Shown here: one piece after another, positions 7,186 to 16,161 of the stretch
Position numbering within the stretch: position 1 is the first letter of the stretch
How the letters are laid out: the number at the start of each line of letters is the position of its first letter
Source: Lachnospiraceae bacterium
GTDB lineage: Bacteria; Bacillota; Clostridia; Lachnospirales; Lachnospiraceae
DNA: 64,000 nucleotides
Assembly (NCBI GenBank): GCA_009911035.1
Contig: QXWO01000023.1
Span: 1 to 64,000 of the forward strand
Reading direction: 5' to 3'
Notes under the pieces: model-generated
What the model saw: only the letters and a program-made list of their open reading frames with translations
Told to the model about the DNA's origin: nothing
Databases searched by the model: none
Position numbers and translations under genes: made by a program

Positions 7186-8151
7186 TTACAGTTCCACCTT
7201 TCGCATATAATAGCCGAATTTTCCGATTTCTACAGGCCCGCTGCATTCAAATCCCTCAAATCCAAACATGACCGCCACCATTTTTTCCCTTTCAAAATAC
7301 GTACCGGGCACCCCCAGATAAAAGCAGGTTTCATTTCCGTTTCCAATTTCCTTATCGGGACCAAGTATCATATGTCTGTAATTATAAAATCCATGAAGCA
7401 GAAAACTGTTGTTTACCAGCCTTTGAAAAGGCGCCTGCAAAATTATAAAATCCTTTGGCTCAATCGTCAGAAACAGCCGCTCGTCCCCAAAGGGATGCAC
7501 TTTCTTATAGCTTCTCTGGAGCTGCTCCCACTTATCCTCTGACGCAGGCTCTATCAATACTTCTCCGGGATATCCTGCTTCCCTGTACTTCACACCGGGA
7601 TCAAAGCTTTCCCGCTTTTTATACTCCCCAAAAGGGCCGGGATTCTCTGGGATTCTTCTTTCTTCACGCGAATCCTGCCTTATACACGGTTCCTGCTTCC
7701 TGAATACCTCCTGCTTCTGATGTGTCTCCTGCTGGTCATGCACAGCCGCCGTCAATACCTTGTCTTCCTTTACAGGTTTCTCCATGTGGTCCGGCTCCTG
7801 CCACACTCCCCGGATCTCATGCCGTTTATCCAAAAAAAGCATAATGCCGCACAAATCTTTTTCCCTGTATTCTTCGCCCCCAAGACAGATATTTTCCTTA
7901 TTTACCAGAACGCTTCTTTTAACATTGATCTCTCCGCCTAATGCAGTCAGCACAGCCAACTGTACCTTTTCCCTCCGGAATATCAAAAACAGAGGATGAC
8001 CTGCACCTGCATAATCTGCTATCTGCTTTATATGTATGTCCAACAAATAACTGTCCCTTTCCCGCGATATCCGCACGAACCCTGCGGATGCCTCCTTCTC
8101 CCCGTCTGCGTACATCGAAAGATACACTATTTTCTTTTCATATAAAAACAA
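7186..8151 (-). CDS. Conserved hypothetical protein with charged linker
   Basis: A 321-residue soluble protein in three parts. Residues 1-120 form a beta-rich domain (VRISRERDSYLLDIHIKQIA). Residues 125-200 are a low-complexity, charged and glutamine-rich linker. The C-terminal 100 residues form a second folded domain with FIILQAPFQRLVNNSFLLHG and GNETCFYLGVPGTYFEREK. I have seen this combination in Lachnospiraceae proteins without known function. No catalytic motif, signal peptide or membrane segment is apparent. The start is TTG at 8149-8151, supported by a GGAGGG box upstream; no in-frame ATG lies nearby. Function unknown. Confidence 0.7.
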   Translation of the reverse strand: MFLYEKKIVYLSMYADGEKEASAGFVRISRERDSYLLDIHIKQIADYAGAGHPLFLIFRREKVQLAVLTALGGEINVKRSVLVNKENICLGGEEYREKDLCGIMLFLDKRHEIRGVWQEPDHMEKPVKEDKVLTAAVHDQQETHQKQEVFRKQEPCIRQDSREERRIPENPGPFGEYKKRESFDPGVKYREAGYPGEVLIEPASEDKWEQLQRSYKKVHPFGDERLFLTIEPKDFIILQAPFQRLVNNSFLLHGFYNYRHMILGPDKEIGNGNETCFYLGVPGTYFEREKMVAVMFGFEGFECSGPVEIGKFGYYMRKVEL

Positions 8152-8253
8152 CCTTATCCCTCCCTACAAATTCTGTAATATTGTATTCGGAAATAAGGCT
8201 GTTCATTCCAACAAAATAATTTAGTTTGCAATAACTGCTGTTTTCTTCCAACT

Positions 8254-9342
8254 TTAATGATTGGCAGCGTCCAGATACTTCATATAACTGTATACCATCA
8301 TTGCAATCTTAAATGTCAGGGCATCATCAAAGGTACGGACATCAAGCCCGGTACTCTTTTGCAGCTTCTCCACCCTGTATACAAGCGTATTCCGGTGTAC
8401 GAAAAGCTGTCTGGATGTCTCTGACACATTCAGATTATTTTCAAAGAATTTGTTCACTGTAGTGACAATTTCTTCGTCAAAATCCCCCGGGTCGTTATCA
8501 CCAAAAATTTCATCAATAAAAATTTTACACAGATTTGCCGGAAGCTGGTAAATCAGCCGTCCAATCCCAAGGCTTCCGTAGGAATTCACTTTTTTCTCCA
8601 CGTAGAAGATCTTACCTACATCCAGGGCCATCATAGCTTCCTTATATGATTTAGATACATCCTTAAGTTCCTGGACAATTGTGCCGTACGCCACCCTTAC
8701 ATTCATCATTGCCTCTGTGCTCATCATGTCCACAATAGTCTGAGCCGTCTTCTCAATTTCAGCATTTCCATCTGCTGAACCCAGCGACTTAATCAGTATA
8801 ACATTGTTTTCATCAACCGCTGTAATGAAGTCACCCGACTGCGCAGAAAACAGTCCCCGCAGAAGCTCCGCCGCAGTGCCGTCCTTTTCTGTTCTCGTCT
8901 CGATAATGAACACGACTCTGGGAACCATGACCTCTATATGGAGTTTCTTGGCGCGGTTATATACATCCACCAAGAGCAGGTTGTCCATAATCAGGTTCTG
9001 GAAAAAATTGTTCCTGTCAAAACGTTCCTTGTACGCCGTTATAAGCTGCTGGAGCTGGCTCACTGCAATTTTGCCTATCAGATAGGCTTCATCATTGTTC
9101 CCTCTTGCCACCAGTATATAGGTAAGGTCTCCCTCATCCGTAACCTTCAGCAGATGATCCCTTCCTATTACCTGGCTGTCTGCCGGAGAATCCGCGAAGC
9201 CTCTAAGCAGCAGATCTGAGATGTCGCTGTTATCAAAGGTAGATGCCACCTGTCCCCCGTCCAAATTAAATACTGCCAGATTGACCTTCGTGATAATGCT
9301 TAATTCTTCAATGCAATTTGCTATTACCTGTGTAGATATCAT
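8254..9342 (-). CDS. PucR/CdaR-type transcriptional regulator
   Basis: A 362-residue regulator. The first 130 residues look like a ligand-binding sensor of the sugar-diacid-recognition type, the middle contains a GGDEF-like degenerate domain usual in this family, and the C-terminus carries the PucR helix-turn-helix (NKFFENNLNVSETSRQLFVH, then RNTLVYRVEKLQKSTGLD). It sits downstream of the MsmX-type ATPase gene on the same strand, separated by a terminator at 9405. The context suggests control of carbohydrate uptake, but the effector cannot be inferred. Do not confuse it with the c-di-AMP regulator CdaR at 56697. Confidence 0.82.
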   Translation of the reverse strand: MISTQVIANCIEELSIITKVNLAVFNLDGGQVASTFDNSDISDLLLRGFADSPADSQVIGRDHLLKVTDEGDLTYILVARGNNDEAYLIGKIAVSQLQQLITAYKERFDRNNFFQNLIMDNLLLVDVYNRAKKLHIEVMVPRVVFIIETRTEKDGTAAELLRGLFSAQSGDFITAVDENNVILIKSLGSADGNAEIEKTAQTIVDMMSTEAMMNVRVAYGTIVQELKDVSKSYKEAMMALDVGKIFYVEKKVNSYGSLGIGRLIYQLPANLCKIFIDEIFGDNDPGDFDEEIVTTVNKFFENNLNVSETSRQLFVHRNTLVYRVEKLQKSTGLDVRTFDDALTFKIAMMVYSYMKYLDAANH

Positions 9343-9404
9343 GCTTTCACGCCCTTTCTGAATATAAATATAGTATAGCAGAGAATTTGGATTTTTGGCA
9401 ACAA

Positions 9405-9430
9405 AAAAGGGATGCTAAAGCATCCCTTTT
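9405..9430 (-). terminator. Terminator of the MsmX-type ATPase gene
   Basis: An 11-bp perfect stem (9405-9415 with 9420-9430) closes a four-base loop, and on the minus strand it ends in a run of six T. It lies 12 bases beyond the ATPase stop codon. Confidence 0.85.
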
Positions 9431-9441
9431 GGTATAAATTA

Positions 9442-10551
9442 CTAGTTAGTAATTGTCTGTTCTGTTTCTTTGTCAAATACGTGAATCTTTGTAACATCAA
9501 ATGCAAACTTAACGGAATCGCCAGGTCTGGATGATGTACGGGAGTCAACTCTTGCAGTAAGAGGGAACTCAGCCAAATCAAAGTATAAGTAAACTTCTGC
9601 ACCAAGCAATTCATAAACCTTGATGGTTGATTCAAATACACATTTAGAAGCTGCAACAAATTCTTCTGAATCATATACATCTTCAGGACGGATACCGAAA
9701 GTAACAGTCTTTCCTGCATAGCCGCCAGCAATCAGCTTCTTGGACTTGTCAGCCGGTAACGGAATGCTCTTTCCTGCAATCTTAAGGCTTGCAACATCGC
9801 CGCTTACTTCTACTACTGCATCAAGGAAGTTCATCTGGGGTGATCCCATGAATCCTGCTACGAACAGGTTTGCAGGTTTCTGGTACAGATTCTGGGGAGA
9901 ATCTACCTGCTGAACAACGCCATCTTTCATAACTACGATTCTGTCGCCCAGTGTCATAGCTTCTGTCTGGTCATGTGTTACGTAAATAATGGTTGTGCCC
10001 AGTCTCTGGTGAAGTTTGGAAATCTCAACACGCATCTGTACACGAAGTTTAGCATCCAGGTTGGAAAGAGGTTCGTCCATAAGGAATACTTTAGGGCTGC
10101 GGACAATTGCACGTCCCATAGCAACACGCTGTCTCTGACCACCGGATAAAGCCTTGGGCTTACGGTCAAGAAGGGGTGTAAGGTCAAGAATCTTAGCTGC
10201 TTCTTTAACCATCTTGTCGATTTCGTCTTTCGGAACTTTTCTTAATTTAAGTCCAAATGCCATATTGTCATATACTGACATATGAGGATACAGAGCGTAG
10301 TTCTGGAATACCATTGCGATATCTCTATCTTTAGGCTCAACGTCGTTAACCACTCTGTCACCAATCTTCAGTTCGCCGGATGAAATATCTTCCAGACCAG
10401 CTACCATACGTAATGTTGTGGACTTACCACATCCTGAAGGACCTACGAAGATAATGAACTCCTGATCCTGAATCTCAAGGTTGAAATTCTTAACTGCTTC
10501 AAATCCATTAGGATATACCTTACAGATGTTTTTTAAAGATAAACTTGCCAT
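9442..10551 (-). CDS. msmX: Sugar ABC transporter ATPase, MsmX/UgpC type
   Basis: A 369-residue CUT1-family ATPase. It has Walker A GPSGCGKST at residues 37-45, the Q-loop, signature LSGGQRQRVAMGRA near 135, Walker B with FLMDEPLSNLDA near 158, the H-loop (YVTHDQTEAM) and a C-terminal TOBE regulatory domain. MsmX proteins are shared, energising several oligosaccharide transporters whose own clusters lack an ATPase. No permease gene adjoins it, and the sucrose-type cluster at 18.3-23.7 kb has none, so this is a good candidate partner. It has its own terminator and a CTCC-type ribosome binding site complement just upstream of the ATG. Confidence 0.92.
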   Translation of the reverse strand: MASLSLKNICKVYPNGFEAVKNFNLEIQDQEFIIFVGPSGCGKSTTLRMVAGLEDISSGELKIGDRVVNDVEPKDRDIAMVFQNYALYPHMSVYDNMAFGLKLRKVPKDEIDKMVKEAAKILDLTPLLDRKPKALSGGQRQRVAMGRAIVRSPKVFLMDEPLSNLDAKLRVQMRVEISKLHQRLGTTIIYVTHDQTEAMTLGDRIVVMKDGVVQQVDSPQNLYQKPANLFVAGFMGSPQMNFLDAVVEVSGDVASLKIAGKSIPLPADKSKKLIAGGYAGKTVTFGIRPEDVYDSEEFVAASKCVFESTIKVYELLGAEVYLYFDLAEFPLTARVDSRTSSRPGDSVKFAFDVTKIHVFDKETEQTITN

Positions 10552-10748
10552 TTCTATTTGCCTCCTTAGATTAATTGGTTCACGTTTAAGTCTGAACTAA
10601 GTATACACGAGTTTCCGTCACCTGACTATACTACTATTCCACAAAGATTTTACTAACTATTGTTTAAAATGCTTACAATTAACATGTCTTTTCATGGCAT
10701 GAGACAACATGACCAAAAAAACCACGGGTCAATGGACACTTTGTACAA

Positions 10749-12224
10749 TCATTCTCTTCTATCCCTGTCATCGTAAAAGGCAAGCTGGTTTTTTCCCCGT
10801 TCTTTTGCTTTATATAGCGCTTTATCCGCAGATTTATAGAGGGATTCAAAGTCACTGCCATGGTCTGGAAACACGGCGGCGCCGATACTTGCCGTTGCAG
10901 AATACTTTACATATTCCCCGGCCTGGAAACCATGAAAAAATTTTACAAGCTTTTCAGCCTGGTGCAGGGTATCGGCATCATCCTTCAAGTCCTTAAGGAA
11001 GATCATAAATTCGTCCCCTCCTGTACGCCCTATGATATCCGTGACACGGAAGTTGGCGCCGATATGTTTCCCTAAAGTGCGGAGCACTTCATCCCCGAAA
11101 ACATGTCCCATGGTATCGTTGATCTTTTTAAAATTATCAATATCCAGTACAAAAAGCATTCCGAGAGAGTTCGCATTCTCCCTCATATATTCTTTGATTT
11201 TCCGTTCTGTAGCCAGTTTATTGTTCAGTCCGGTAAGCAGATCCGTATCTGCCTTTTCTTGTAGATTCCTGCTTCTCTCCGCATTTTTCTTCTTCCCTAA
11301 ATAATTACTGATGGCAAACAGCACATAGAACAGCATCATGACGCCAAGAAGCTGGCAGAGCATTTTGATTGTTTTGGTCCGTATGCGGTCCTGTGCATTC
11401 TTAACGTATTCTTTATCCACTCCAATAACAAGGCTCCATCCATTGACGCCAATTGAGGAATATACAAGGGTCCTTTCCTCCCCGTCTGAGGAAAGGGCCA
11501 CGGAGCCTGTCGTCATATTTGACATCTTTACCCTGGCTTTAACAGCATCGCTCTGATACCCCTTGTCAACGCTCTCCCATATATTTTCACCCTTTAAGAA
11601 ATTACTGCCCACTATGCCCGGCTGCAAAATCGTGCCCTGGCCGTCCACCATCGCCGTAAAGGCATTCTGTCCAAATTTATCTTTTGTGTTAACAAGTTCA
11701 TTGATCCGTTTCAAAGGATAATAGAGAATCAGATTCCCCTTATCTTTCCCAACAGGTACCACAATCAACAGCTTTGAATAAACCAGTGCATCTTCTGATG
11801 GCAGATAATAATACTGGGGCCTTGTGTGGTCATCCACCACCTCATTATAGGATTTCATATCCAGATCTATGTATTCTCCCTTTGCATTTACCGCCATACC
11901 CTTTTCATCACAATAAACAGCTTCATATGCCGGGGTCTGATCCACCGCTGCCTGTAGAAGGTGTTTTACCACCGCTTCATCTCCGGATGCTTTTTCCCCA
12001 ATCGCCTGTGCGGAAAGCCTGCCTGCAGTTTCTATGCACTGCAGGTCACTGCTGATCTTCATGGCAAATTTTTCTGTAATTTCTTTCATGTCGTTCTCAA
12101 CAGAAACGACCGCATCTTCTTTGATCTCAATCGAAAAGCGGATGAACATGATTGTTACGATAACTGTCACACATGCAAGGGGCAGAAGCCACTGGAACAA
12201 TAATTTTTTCTGCTCGTCTTCCAT
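10749..12224 (-). CDS. Membrane diguanylate cyclase with Cache-like sensor
   Basis: A 491-residue signalling protein that should make c-di-GMP from two GTP. An N-terminal membrane helix (about residues 10-30) and a second one near 280-305 bracket an extracytoplasmic domain of roughly 250 residues of the dCache type (QGTILQPGIVGSNF, GVNGWSLVIGVDKEYV). The C-terminal cyclase has an intact GGDEF at 402-406 and an RVTD inhibitory site at 393-396, so it is predicted to be active and product-inhibited. Its ATG overlaps the stop of the upstream YesL gene by one base (TAATG), so the two are translationally coupled. c-di-GMP in clostridia controls motility and adhesion; the ligand is unknown. Confidence 0.9.
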   Translation of the reverse strand: MEDEQKKLLFQWLLPLACVTVIVTIMFIRFSIEIKEDAVVSVENDMKEITEKFAMKISSDLQCIETAGRLSAQAIGEKASGDEAVVKHLLQAAVDQTPAYEAVYCDEKGMAVNAKGEYIDLDMKSYNEVVDDHTRPQYYYLPSEDALVYSKLLIVVPVGKDKGNLILYYPLKRINELVNTKDKFGQNAFTAMVDGQGTILQPGIVGSNFLKGENIWESVDKGYQSDAVKARVKMSNMTTGSVALSSDGEERTLVYSSIGVNGWSLVIGVDKEYVKNAQDRIRTKTIKMLCQLLGVMMLFYVLFAISNYLGKKKNAERSRNLQEKADTDLLTGLNNKLATERKIKEYMRENANSLGMLFVLDIDNFKKINDTMGHVFGDEVLRTLGKHIGANFRVTDIIGRTGGDEFMIFLKDLKDDADTLHQAEKLVKFFHGFQAGEYVKYSATASIGAAVFPDHGSDFESLYKSADKALYKAKERGKNQLAFYDDRDRRE

Positions 12225-12973
12225 TATACCTTCTCCATATCATCTTTCGCGTTCACCTCTTTATCTTCCTTACTGCTGCTTCCTTCAATGGGCTTTACGG
12301 TTCCCTGCTCTCCATCTTCGTCCAGGGTAACAGTCCATTCTTCATCACCTGCGATTTCCCCCTCCGGTTCAAACCGTTTAAATGTTTTATTGTAAAGAAG
12401 TGCACATATAAAAGCAGGCCCCGATATTCCAAAAGCAAAGACAATTGGCAGCGCCTGCAAAAAAAATCCTGCAATAATAACCGGAACTATCCAGCATACC
12501 ATCATCAACAGCGTTTTAGGGAAAGTGAGAATCCCCATAAAAAGTGAATTTTTAAATGTATTTTTGATATTATTTTCAAATCTTGACAGCACCGGAAACA
12601 CATGCATAAGAGTAAACATAAGGACGACTCCCACCACTGTAAGCGCGATTCTAAGCCAGGAGGGAAATACAAGGCCGGAATACCTAAGAATAAATGCATC
12701 CCCTGCCAGAATCCCAACTGCTGCCAGGATCATCAGCCAGATAATGGTCGCCTGTTTGAAATTTTGTTTAAAGGATTTAAAGAAGGAACGGGTAATATAC
12801 CCTTCTTCATTCCTCACCATCTTCAATACCACATAATTTAACGCTGTCATGGATGCACCCACTGTAATAATCGGTATACAGCAGATAAAAGCCAGTATAT
12901 TCAGATATATCAAATCTGCCATTTTTGACAAAAAGCTGAATACGGGGCTGTCCAAATCAAATAGTCTGCCCAT
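12224..12973 (-). CDS. YesL-family (DUF624) membrane protein
   Basis: A 249-residue protein with about five membrane helices and the YesL opening (FSFLSKMADLIYLNILAFIC, then TVGASMTALNYVVLKMVRNE and EGYITRSFFKSFKQNFKQA). Such proteins are frequently coded with carbohydrate ABC transporters; their biochemical role is not established. The last 45 residues form an acidic cytoplasmic tail (EIAGDEEWTVTLDEDGEQG). It precedes and is coupled to the diguanylate cyclase gene, an uncommon pairing. A second YesL protein is encoded at 18357. Confidence 0.8.
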   Translation of the reverse strand: MGRLFDLDSPVFSFLSKMADLIYLNILAFICCIPIITVGASMTALNYVVLKMVRNEEGYITRSFFKSFKQNFKQATIIWLMILAAVGILAGDAFILRYSGLVFPSWLRIALTVVGVVLMFTLMHVFPVLSRFENNIKNTFKNSLFMGILTFPKTLLMMVCWIVPVIIAGFFLQALPIVFAFGISGPAFICALLYNKTFKRFEPEGEIAGDEEWTVTLDEDGEQGTVKPIEGSSSKEDKEVNAKDDMEKV

Positions 12974-12997
12974 GTCTGTCCCCTTTCTTTTCTTTTG

Positions 12998-13474
12998 TTA
13001 AAATTTATATTCCATGGGTGTATATATAATCCCGTCCTGCTGGTTTTCAGGCCCTATATCCGTAAATCCTATCCTGTGGTAAAAGCCCACTCCGTAAGGA
13101 GATGCGTTTACGGTCAGGCGGCTTTTACCAAGTTCATTCTGGACATAGCCTGCAATCTTCCCAATAAGCGCCCGTCCGATCCCGTGCCTGTGATACTCTT
13201 TGTCAACAAAGAGAAGAGAGATATGCACTTCATTCCGGAGCGTAATCATTCCTACCATCTTTGGCCCCGCATAGGCTGCCATCATCTGGTAGGAACCCAT
13301 ATCAAACATCCGCTTTAACCCCGTATCTGTGATAAAATCCTCGAAACTCCTGACACCTTCCGGTGAATAGACATCCGCCTCAAATTCCAGAAATGTTTTC
13401 CATGCCAGGCCCATAGCTTCTTCCCAGTCATCCTGTCCGGCAAAACGTATCTCAAATGGTAACTCCCCGTCCAT
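12998..13474 (-). CDS. GNAT family N-acetyltransferase
   Basis: A 158-residue single-domain acetyltransferase. The acetyl-CoA binding signature is seen in VDKEYHRHGIGRALIGKIAG (the Q/RxxGxG/A loop as RHGIGRA), preceded by the beta-4 strand EVHISLLFV. The C-terminal YGVGFYHRIGFTDIGPE stretch is typical of the fold. An AGGGA box precedes the ATG. The substrate cannot be told. It lies 24 bases beyond the start of the YesL gene on the same strand, so the three genes may share transcription. Confidence 0.85.
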   Translation of the reverse strand: MDGELPFEIRFAGQDDWEEAMGLAWKTFLEFEADVYSPEGVRSFEDFITDTGLKRMFDMGSYQMMAAYAGPKMVGMITLRNEVHISLLFVDKEYHRHGIGRALIGKIAGYVQNELGKSRLTVNASPYGVGFYHRIGFTDIGPENQQDGIIYTPMEYKF

Positions 13475-13553
13475 TGCCTTATCCCTTCATTCGTTGTTGC
13501 TATCAATGCTTAATTATAACAGATTACGCCCCACTTTACAATCAGGATTCCTC

Positions 13554-14546
13554 TTACTGGGCCATCTCTTTTCCTACCTGATTCACCAGCGGAAGCCCGT
13601 TTTCAAGTGCATACGCATTTTCAAGCGTCGTAAGTGCAATCGCCTGCATGGCCTCTTTCGTAAAAAATCCCATATGGGAGGTGATCAGCACATTGGGGAA
13701 AGTCACTAGTCTTGCCAGATTATCGTCTACAATAATATCATTGGAACGATCCTCATAAAAGACCCCTTCTTCCTCCTCGTAGACATCCAGTCCCACGCCT
13801 CCAAACTTTCCTTCCAGCATCCCGCCTATCAGGGCATCCGTATCTATCAGGGCGCCTCTGGACGTATTCACCAGATAAACCCCCTTTTTCATAAGGGCTA
13901 TGGATTCCTCATTGACAATATGCCTGGTGTCTGAATTCAGCGGGCAATGCAAGGTTATAATGTCAGAAGTTTTAAAAAGTTCTTCCTTCGACACATACTC
14001 TGCTTCCAGCCCTTCCACCGGATAAGGGTCATAGCAGATAACATGCATCTGGAAACCGTTTAAAATCTTGATCATCGCCTGCCCGATCTTTCCCGTCCCG
14101 ATAACTCCGGCAGTCTTCTCATACAGATCCATTCCCATCAGCCCATTAAGGCTCATGTTAAAGTCCCTTGTCCTGTTGTACGCTTTGTGGGTCATCCTGT
14201 TTACCGTAAGAAGCATGGCCATAGAAAATTCCGCCACCGATTCCGGGGAATAGCTGGGCACTCTCAAAATCACGATCTTGTCCTCGGCCGCCTTTACATC
14301 TACATTATTAAACCCGGCGCTGCGAAGCAGAATCGCCTTCACCTTCATTTCATAAAGCGCATCTATCATTTCAGCATTCACATAATCATTGACAAAAATG
14401 CAGATAGCGTCATGCCCTTTCGCCATAAATACGGTTTCCTGATTACAGGACGCCTCAATAAAATGGATGTCAAATCCATATTCCTTTCCCATCGGCTCAA
14501 ACCAGATTTTGTCGTATGGCTTGGTTCCATAAAATGCAATTTTCAT
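13554..14546 (-). CDS. ldhA: D-lactate dehydrogenase (D-2-hydroxyacid dehydrogenase)
   Basis: A 330-residue NAD-dependent enzyme that reduces pyruvate to D-lactate. The NAD motif GVIGTGKIGQA lies near 148, and the catalytic set is present: Arg in NTSRGALIDTDALI, Glu in the GLDVYEEEEG stretch and His in the TSHMGFFTKEA stretch. The EEEGVFYEDRS segment is characteristic of fermentative D-LDH rather than of phosphoglycerate dehydrogenase. It appears to be a single-gene unit with a good GGAGG-type site before the ATG. It fits a fermenting anaerobe. Confidence 0.9.
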   Translation of the reverse strand: MKIAFYGTKPYDKIWFEPMGKEYGFDIHFIEASCNQETVFMAKGHDAICIFVNDYVNAEMIDALYEMKVKAILLRSAGFNNVDVKAAEDKIVILRVPSYSPESVAEFSMAMLLTVNRMTHKAYNRTRDFNMSLNGLMGMDLYEKTAGVIGTGKIGQAMIKILNGFQMHVICYDPYPVEGLEAEYVSKEELFKTSDIITLHCPLNSDTRHIVNEESIALMKKGVYLVNTSRGALIDTDALIGGMLEGKFGGVGLDVYEEEEGVFYEDRSNDIIVDDNLARLVTFPNVLITSHMGFFTKEAMQAIALTTLENAYALENGLPLVNQVGKEMAQ

Positions 14547-14609
14547 ATAATATCCTCCATTTCCTGCTTATGCTGTATTTATAATTACACAGACACAGGA
14601 TTTTTATGC

Positions 14610-15137
14610 CTATGAAAACAGTCCCTTAAAAAAATCCTTCACAGAATTTTTCAAATTGTCAAAAAAACCGCTCACTGCATTGGAAGCTGCATCCTTCACT
14701 GCACCTGTCACAATTTCATCCATATGGTCCACAAACCCGGCCCCGTACTCGGTATACAGACTTTCCGTCTTATCTATCAGATATTCACTGGAAAATCCCA
14801 GATCTTCCAGTTTTTCCATTGCGTCCACCAGCGCTTTTGCATCCTTTTTGCTGATTTCCACACCAAACTTTTCTTTTCCTTCTTCTACAGCTTTAGAAAG
14901 CCCCTCATCGGTAGTCAGATCCCCTTTCTGCACAATTCCCCGCAGAAAGGAAAACGCTTCTCCCGCAGTCTCCTGATCCACGTTTTCAAGAACTTCTGAT
15001 AACTGCTGCTTTACCTGTGCGATAACATCTCCGGTTTCCTGACCTGATGCATCTGTCCCCGAAGCGTATGCCGCCCCGGAAGCAAGTATAAACATCATAA
15101 CAAAGGCAGATAAAACTGCCGCAATTCTCTTTTTCAT
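14610..15137 (-). CDS. Small secreted helical protein
   Basis: A 175-residue exported protein. The ATG at 15137 is preferred over an earlier in-frame codon because AGGAG lies just before it and the signal peptide begins there: MKKRIAAVLSAFVMMFILAS, then GAAYAS as the likely cleavage region. The mature part is nearly all amphipathic helix (VIAQVKQQLSEVLENV, KDAKALVDAMEKLEDLGF). It resembles the helical portion of DUF1002-type secreted proteins, an assignment I hold weakly. No enzymatic motif. It is followed by the hydrolase gene upstream on the same strand with a 50-base gap. Confidence 0.7.
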   Translation of the reverse strand: MKKRIAAVLSAFVMMFILASGAAYASGTDASGQETGDVIAQVKQQLSEVLENVDQETAGEAFSFLRGIVQKGDLTTDEGLSKAVEEGKEKFGVEISKKDAKALVDAMEKLEDLGFSSEYLIDKTESLYTEYGAGFVDHMDEIVTGAVKDAASNAVSGFFDNLKNSVKDFFKGLFS

Positions 15138-15187
15138 AATTCTCCTGTTTCTGCCTGCGCCCGGCGTACCGGGCACAGACACTAAAT

Positions 15188-16132
15188 TTAAATCTGGTAT
15201 TCCCTGACTCTCTCCATGATCCAGGGATAAATGTCCTCATATACCTGCCTTTTGTCCTTTTCATTCAGCAGTTCATGGCGGTCTCCCGAATACAGTTTGA
15301 TAGAAATGCGTTCCATGCCTGTTCTGGCAAAATCATCGTATGCTTTTCTGACCCCCTCACCGTAGCTGCCTACCGGATCCATGTCACCTGCAATGAAATG
15401 TACCGGAAGCTCCTTGGGCATAGCGCTTAGATTTTCGTCCTGATTCAGGCGGTCAAGAAGGGTAAACAGCGTCTTAAATCCGTTTACCGTAAAGGTGAAC
15501 CCGCAGAACTTATCTTCCATATAGGCATCCACCACCTTTTCGTCTGTGCACAGCCAGTCAAAAGGCGTCCGTGCATTCGGAATTCTCCTGTTATAGGAAC
15601 CGAATGCCAGTTTTTCTATAAATTTCGCTACATGTTTCTGCCCAAGAAACAGTCCCTGGATATTGGCGATCAAAAGGCTTAGTTTTATCAGCGCCGCAGG
15701 CTGGGAACCCGTGCCGCATATAACGGCCCCCTGTATTCCCGTTCCATACCTGAACAAATAGTTGCGTGTGATAAAAGACCCCATGCTGTGTCCCAGGATC
15801 ACATAGGGCACTCCCGGATATTCTTCCTGTGTTATCTTCTTGAGCCGGTGCACATCACGCACCACCACCGTAGCAGGATCCTGCTCACAGAAGTATCCGT
15901 AAGTCCCTCTTTTTTCCGCGCTTTTCCCGTGGCCGAGATGATCATCCCCTGTCACCAGTATCCCCTTCTCTCCCAGATACTGTGCCAGTTCTTCATAGCG
16001 CTCAACGTACTCCGCCATTCCGTGGACAATCTGAAGAATACATACCACCTTTCCCTCAGGCACCCACCTTACGGCATGGAGTTTTGTCATTCCATCCCTG
16101 GAATCAAATGTAAATTCCTCTTTTTTTACCAT
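15188..16132 (-). CDS. Alpha/beta hydrolase, monoacylglycerol lipase-like
   Basis: A 314-residue serine hydrolase of the S33/Hydrolase_4 type. The nucleophile elbow is GHSMGS near residue 110, the acid is in AGDMDPVG near 255 and the histidine in SGDRHELLNE near 285. The oxyanion-forming HGMAEYVERY loop near 35 is typical of monoacylglycerol lipases and lysophospholipases. I start it at ATG 16132 (MVKKEEF), which has a GGGAGGT box; the frame extends 36 residues further upstream into the metG 3' end without sense. No signal peptide, so it acts inside the cell. Substrate not determined. Confidence 0.85.
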   Translation of the reverse strand: MVKKEEFTFDSRDGMTKLHAVRWVPEGKVVCILQIVHGMAEYVERYEELAQYLGEKGILVTGDDHLGHGKSAEKRGTYGYFCEQDPATVVVRDVHRLKKITQEEYPGVPYVILGHSMGSFITRNYLFRYGTGIQGAVICGTGSQPAALIKLSLLIANIQGLFLGQKHVAKFIEKLAFGSYNRRIPNARTPFDWLCTDEKVVDAYMEDKFCGFTFTVNGFKTLFTLLDRLNQDENLSAMPKELPVHFIAGDMDPVGSYGEGVRKAYDDFARTGMERISIKLYSGDRHELLNEKDKRQVYEDIYPWIMERVREYQI

Positions 16133-16161
16133 TGTAACCTCCCATACAGCCCAACAATGTA

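Noticed and set aside
10679-10861. Small minus-strand frame after the diguanylate cyclase gene
   Set aside because: It overlaps the cyclase gene's end in another frame and has no start signal or family match.
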